A program made the translations under genes and the position numbers. Of a DNA stretch of 64,000 nucleotides, positions 60,807 to 64,000 are shown piece after piece (position 1 is the first letter of the stretch; each line of letters begins with the position of its first letter). The stretch covers positions 806,001 to 870,000 of the forward strand of contig NZ_CP147505.1 in assembly GCF_037201915.1 (NCBI RefSeq). Reading direction: 5' to 3'. Under the pieces are notes generated by a model. That model did no database searches and had not been told where the DNA came from. It was given only the letters and a program-made list of their open reading frames with translations. The stretch comes from Haloplanus sp. CK5-1 (lineage in GTDB: Archaea > Halobacteriota > Halobacteria > Halobacteriales > Haloferacaceae).

Positions 60807-62396
60807 ATGGGACCGACAGCCGTCAGAGCCGCGGTCGCACTCCTCGTCCTCGTCCTCGTCGTCCCCCCGATCACCGGGGTCGGCGGGACGGCCGTCGGTC
60901 AGACACCCCCCGAGATCACCGTCTCGGTCGACGGGTCGACGGTCGCCGACGGGGACGACACGCTGGTCGAGTCCGATCCGACCGTCGACGTCTCGGTCGA
61001 GGCCGACGATCGGATCTCCGTCGTCTCCGTCCGCGTCGACGGGACGACCCGTAGCCAGTACACACCCAACGCCACCTCGTTCGAGGAGTCGTTCGACCTC
61101 GCCCTCCGGAGCGGCGAGCACACCCTCGACGTCGTCGTCGAGGCCGGCGGCACCACGACCACCCACTCGATCACGGTGACGAAAGACGACCAGCGGCCGT
61201 ACGTCCGCTACACCTCGCCGTTCGAGACCGAACTGTACGCCCCGCCTCCGGAGGTGGTGACGGTGAACACGTCGCGGATCACGCTCGCGGGCAACTTCAG
61301 CGACGTGAGCGGCGTTACGCACCTCCGCATCCTCCGAACCACCACGTACGCGGTCGGGACGGCGACCCGGACCGATCGGGACGTCTACGAGCAGTCGGAA
61401 CTCAACGGTTCGTTCGAACAGTCCATCTTTCTTGGCGTCGGCCGCAACAACGTCACCGCTTGGTACTACGACGAGCTGGGGCACCCCCGAATACACCGAC
61501 TGGATATCACCGTCGAGGACACCGCCCCGCCGACGCTGTCGAACCTGACCGCGGTCCGGACGTCGCCGTCGGAACTCCGAATCCACGGTAATGCCACCGA
61601 CAACGGCCAGATTCGGAGCGTCACGCTCCGCTCCGAAGACGGCCCCGACTCGGCGTATCTGGTCGATCCGTCGCTGGAAAAGCCCGACCCGACGCGGCGG
61701 TCGGTCACGTTCGGGACGAACGTCTCCCTCTCCCCCGGTGTCACTGCCGTCGTCGTCAACGCCACCGACACGGCGGGGAACTCCGTCGAGCGGACCGTCA
61801 CCGTCCGGCGGAACGTCGACCCCGAACTCAGCCTCGACCCCGACGCCACCCGGTTCGAGAACGCGAGTTCCGTCGCCGTCTCGGGTCGGGCGACCGACGG
61901 CGAAGTCGTCAGTGCGACCGTCGAGACGGTCGATCCATCGTCCGGCGAGGTGATCGACATCGCGTCGCTCCACGACGGCGCCGTTACGACCGACCTCCGC
62001 TTCGACCGTCGCCTCGACGCCCCCGACGGCCGGAACGTGACGGTTCGCCTCCGCGTCATCGACTCCGCCGGGACGGAACACGTCACCTCGCTCGATCGCA
62101 CGCTGGTCGTCGAGACGGCGACGCCCGCGTCGACCCCGCGGCCGACGGCGACGCCGAACCCCAGCACCGCGTCCTCGACCCCGCAGCCACCGACCGTGAC
62201 GCCAACTCCCGTCCCGGACACGGACGACTCGGGAGTGACCGTTCCGCTGATCGGTGTGACGGTTCCCGTCCCGTCGGTCCTGGGCGCGTCGGTGTCGCTC
62301 CCGATCCCCGTCGTCGGACCGATCGACCTCCCGTTGGTCCCGGTCGCAGTCGTCGCCTTGGTCGGCCTCGGCGCCGTGGGGCGGGCCCGCGGCTAG
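60807..62396 (+). CDS. Secreted, C-terminally anchored protein with Ig-like domains
   Basis: A 529-residue protein. A Sec-type signal covers residues 1-31 (AVALLVLVLVVPPITGVGGTAVG). Four or five beta-sandwich domains follow, shown by repeated endings such as HSITVTKDDQRPYV, RLDITVEDTAPPTLSNLTA and SVERTVTVRRNVDPEL. A Thr/Pro-rich stalk (about 435-470) leads to a last hydrophobic helix and RARG at the end. No PGF motif is seen. Many N-x-S/T sites suggest glycosylation. Function is unknown; an adhesin or envelope protein is likely. Confidence 0.8.
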   Translation: MGPTAVRAAVALLVLVLVVPPITGVGGTAVGQTPPEITVSVDGSTVADGDDTLVESDPTVDVSVEADDRISVVSVRVDGTTRSQYTPNATSFEESFDLALRSGEHTLDVVVEAGGTTTTHSITVTKDDQRPYVRYTSPFETELYAPPPEVVTVNTSRITLAGNFSDVSGVTHLRILRTTTYAVGTATRTDRDVYEQSELNGSFEQSIFLGVGRNNVTAWYYDELGHPRIHRLDITVEDTAPPTLSNLTAVRTSPSELRIHGNATDNGQIRSVTLRSEDGPDSAYLVDPSLEKPDPTRRSVTFGTNVSLSPGVTAVVVNATDTAGNSVERTVTVRRNVDPELSLDPDATRFENASSVAVSGRATDGEVVSATVETVDPSSGEVIDIASLHDGAVTTDLRFDRRLDAPDGRNVTVRLRVIDSAGTEHVTSLDRTLVVETATPASTPRPTATPNPSTASSTPQPPTVTPTPVPDTDDSGVTVPLIGVTVPVPSVLGASVSLPIPVVGPIDLPLVPVAVVALVGLGAVGRARG

Positions 62397-62472
62397 GCAC
62401 CGGCCGAGGGGGTTTTATGTCATCGTATCATACACTTCGCGAGGTGATTCCATCTCCGCCGACACTCCGCCC

Positions 62473-63048
62473 GTGACCACGCTCCACGTGACGGACGCCC
62501 GGACGACGATCCGTGCCCAGCAGTGCGCCCACGCGACACCCCGGTCCTTGGACGACGATCCGGACGTGGTCGTCGTCGCACTGGCCGGATCGCCGGCCGC
62601 GTGGCTGGCACAGTGGGACGGCATCGCTTTCGACGGCGGCGGTCGGGCGACCGTGGTCGTCCAGGAGGCGGTCGACTGGGTCGCCGGCCGGCCCCGGGAA
62701 CGCATCGACCGCGCCGCTCCGTCCGGAACCGACGTGGCCGTCAAGACGGTCGACTCCGTCGGCAACCTCACCGACCTCGGCGTCACGCTGGTGGAGGAAC
62801 TGGACGCGTACCGAACCGCCGACTCCCCGACCACGCTCTGTTTCCAGTCGCTGACGGTCCTCCTCCAGTGGTCGGATGTGGACACCGTGTACAAGTTTCT
62901 CCACACGCTCCTGGGACATCTGGACGGTGACGCGTCCGACACCCCGGACGCGACGGCGCACTTCCACCTCCACGGGCGCGCCCACGAACCCGACACCGTC
63001 GATCGGTTGCGCCCGCTGTTCGACCGTGTCCGCCACGACCCCGCGTGA
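62473..63048 (+). CDS. DUF7504-like haloarchaeal protein
   Basis: A 191-residue soluble protein from GTG 62473. The part LCFQSLTVLLQWSDVDTVYKFLHTLLGHL with AHFHLHGRAHEPDTVDRLRPLFDRV resembles DUF7504 proteins, which look like RecA/KaiC-fold relatives without a working Walker A. It often occurs near signal transduction genes. Function is unknown. Confidence 0.7.
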   Translation: MTTLHVTDARTTIRAQQCAHATPRSLDDDPDVVVVALAGSPAAWLAQWDGIAFDGGGRATVVVQEAVDWVAGRPRERIDRAAPSGTDVAVKTVDSVGNLTDLGVTLVEELDAYRTADSPTTLCFQSLTVLLQWSDVDTVYKFLHTLLGHLDGDASDTPDATAHFHLHGRAHEPDTVDRLRPLFDRVRHDPA

Positions 63049-63058
63049 GCCACACGGC

Positions 63059-63295
63059 CTACACGAGCGCCACGTAGCCGAAGTAACAGCCCGCCGCGAG
63101 ACAGCCGACGCCGAGTGCTTGCACCACCCGTCGCCAGCGTGTCGGTGCCGCCCCGTTCGCGCCGTACTCGCCCCGCCCGTCGTGGGGTCGACGTCCGGCG
63201 GTGTGGACGCGAACGACGGCGTCGGGGGCGACGAGACAGACGACCCCGACGAGGACGCCGAGGACGGCCGCCAGCAGCGTCCGAACGTCGACCAT
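63059..63295 (-). CDS. Small two-helix membrane protein downstream of htpX
   Basis: A 78-residue protein with helices LLAAVLGVLVGVVCLVAPDAVVRV and VVQALGVGCLAAGCYFGYVALV separated by a basic loop. Its ATG at 63295 follows the htpX stop with no gap, so it is co-transcribed with the protease. Function is unknown. Confidence 0.72.
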   Translation of the reverse strand: MVDVRTLLAAVLGVLVGVVCLVAPDAVVRVHTAGRRPHDGRGEYGANGAAPTRWRRVVQALGVGCLAAGCYFGYVALV

Positions 63296-64000
63296 CTACG
63301 CCCGCAGGCGTTCGATCCGCTTCTCGACCGGTGGGTGCGTCGCGAACAGGCGGGCGAGGCCGCTCCCGTCGCCGAAGATACACAGCGCGTTCACCTGGTC
63401 GTCGACTTCGGTGTCACCGCGCTGGGCGCTCCGGCTGATCTTCTCCAGCGCGCGAGCGAGGGGTTCGCCGCCGCCGATCTCGTCGGCGGCGTCGGCGTCG
63501 GCGACGTACTCGCGGTACCGCGAGATGGCGAAGACGAACACCATCACCAGCATCTGGGTGATCTGTCCGACGACGATGGCGAGGAAGAAGTCAGCGAGGT
63601 CGTTGTCGCCGGTCAGTAGGACGGCCCACTGGGCGACGATGGCGACGATGGAGGCGACGCCCTGCCCGAGCACCATCATCACCACGTCGCGGTTGCGGAT
63701 GTGGGCGAGTTCGTGGGCCAACACGCCCTCGACCTCGTCGGGGTCGAGCGTCCGCAGGAGTTCCTGGCTCACGACGACGGTTCCCGCACCCTTGCGCCCG
63801 ACGGCGAAGGCGTTGGGGACGCCCATTCGAGCGATCATGAGGCGGGGCTTGTCGATCCCCATGTCGCGTGAGAGCGACTCGACGCGGTGGTGAATCTCCT
63901 GGTACTGGTTTTCGGGGAGGTCCTCGGCCCCGACGCTCCGGAGCGCCATCCACTTGCCGAGTTTGTACTGGACGCCGACGAAGGCGATGCTGCCGACGAT
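63296..64000 (-). CDS. htpX: Membrane zinc metalloprotease HtpX (5' end outside window)
   Basis: The frame is open to the window edge, giving 234 residues of the C-terminal part. The zinc site is GVLAHELAHIRNRDVV (HExxH), and the third ligand Glu lies in SRYREYVADADAA. ATHPPVEKRIERLRA is the usual ending. HtpX degrades damaged membrane proteins. The N-terminal membrane helices lie beyond the window. Confidence 0.93.
   Translation of the reverse strand: MVGSIAFVGVQYKLGKWMALRSVGAEDLPENQYQEIHHRVESLSRDMGIDKPRLMIARMGVPNAFAVGRKGAGTVVVSQELLRTLDPDEVEGVLAHELAHIRNRDVVMMVLGQGVASIVAIVAQWAVLLTGDNDLADFFLAIVVGQITQMLVMVFVFAISRYREYVADADAADEIGGGEPLARALEKISRSAQRGDTEVDDQVNALCIFGDGSGLARLFATHPPVEKRIERLRA

Noticed and set aside
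60780-62081. A 433-codon minus-strand frame opposite the Ig-like protein
   Set aside because: It is full of Arg/Gly/Asp runs without domain, while the plus-strand frame has signal, beta domains and anchor.

Overview
The window comes from an extremely halophilic archaeon (class Halobacteria). The DNA is GC-rich, most proteins are strongly acidic, and several promoters look leaderless with a TATA box about 25 nt before the start codon. Marker genes agree: cdrL-cdrS-ftsZ2-ncsA, the archaeal cobY, rio2, rpl15e, ubaA, a 7TM histidine kinase, Tat lipoproteins and a PGF-type C-terminal sorting signal. I did not try to name a genus.

Layout. 1-5.5 kb is a minus-strand cobamide salvage operon (HAD phosphatase, cbiB, cobS, cobY, cobT-like, cobD, cbiZ) whose genes overlap by 4-16 nt. 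5.5-11 kb holds the cell-division locus (CdrL, an operator-rich gap, CdrS, FtsZ2), the tRNA thiolase NcsA, and a two-gene unit whose second gene I read as an FtsZ-fold protein that has lost its GTP-binding loops. 11-16.3 kb has a methyltransferase, a secreted nuclease-fold protein, endonuclease IV, a frameshifted redoxin, a lipoate ligase and a creatininase-family hydrolase. 16.4-26.4 kb is a peptide-type ABC importer with an amidase, a thioredoxin-like protein and an M20 carbamoylase; the binding protein looks circularly permuted. 27.5-34.3 kb is the pst phosphate operon with two PhoU-type regulators.

34.6-49.6 kb is the accessory heart. Three 82-bp miniature elements lie here, two of them exact inverted copies. 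An IS630-family element with a slippery A AAA AAC site has split a DUF7344-like regulator gene. A second DUF7344-like gene is divergent from a nine-gene surface cluster: TasA/camelysin-like proteins with SipW-type signal peptides (two carrying VWA domains), a dedicated signal peptidase, a protein with long Ser-Asp-Gly repeats and a 46-residue membrane protein. The cluster promoter carries five CGGTACG motifs every 21-22 bp, and three of its genes are preceded by the same covarying stem-loop. I regard this cluster as the best candidate for an undescribed system: a SipW-processed, VWA-decorated archaeal surface fibre. It is followed by broken kinase and Orc1/Cdc6 fragments.

49.7-55 kb returns to core genes (rio2, rpl15e, a tungsten oxidoreductase, ubaA, tRNA-Pro). 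55.2-57.5 kb, after the tRNA, holds tiny zinc-finger ORFs, a degenerate repeat-spacer-repeat CRISPR unit, two small membrane proteins and a CARF-like winged-helix regulator preceded by four tandem 9-mers. 57.5-64 kb contains a DUF429 protein, a 7TM histidine kinase, a cold-shock protein, a secreted Ig-like protein, a DUF7504-like protein and the 3' part of htpX.
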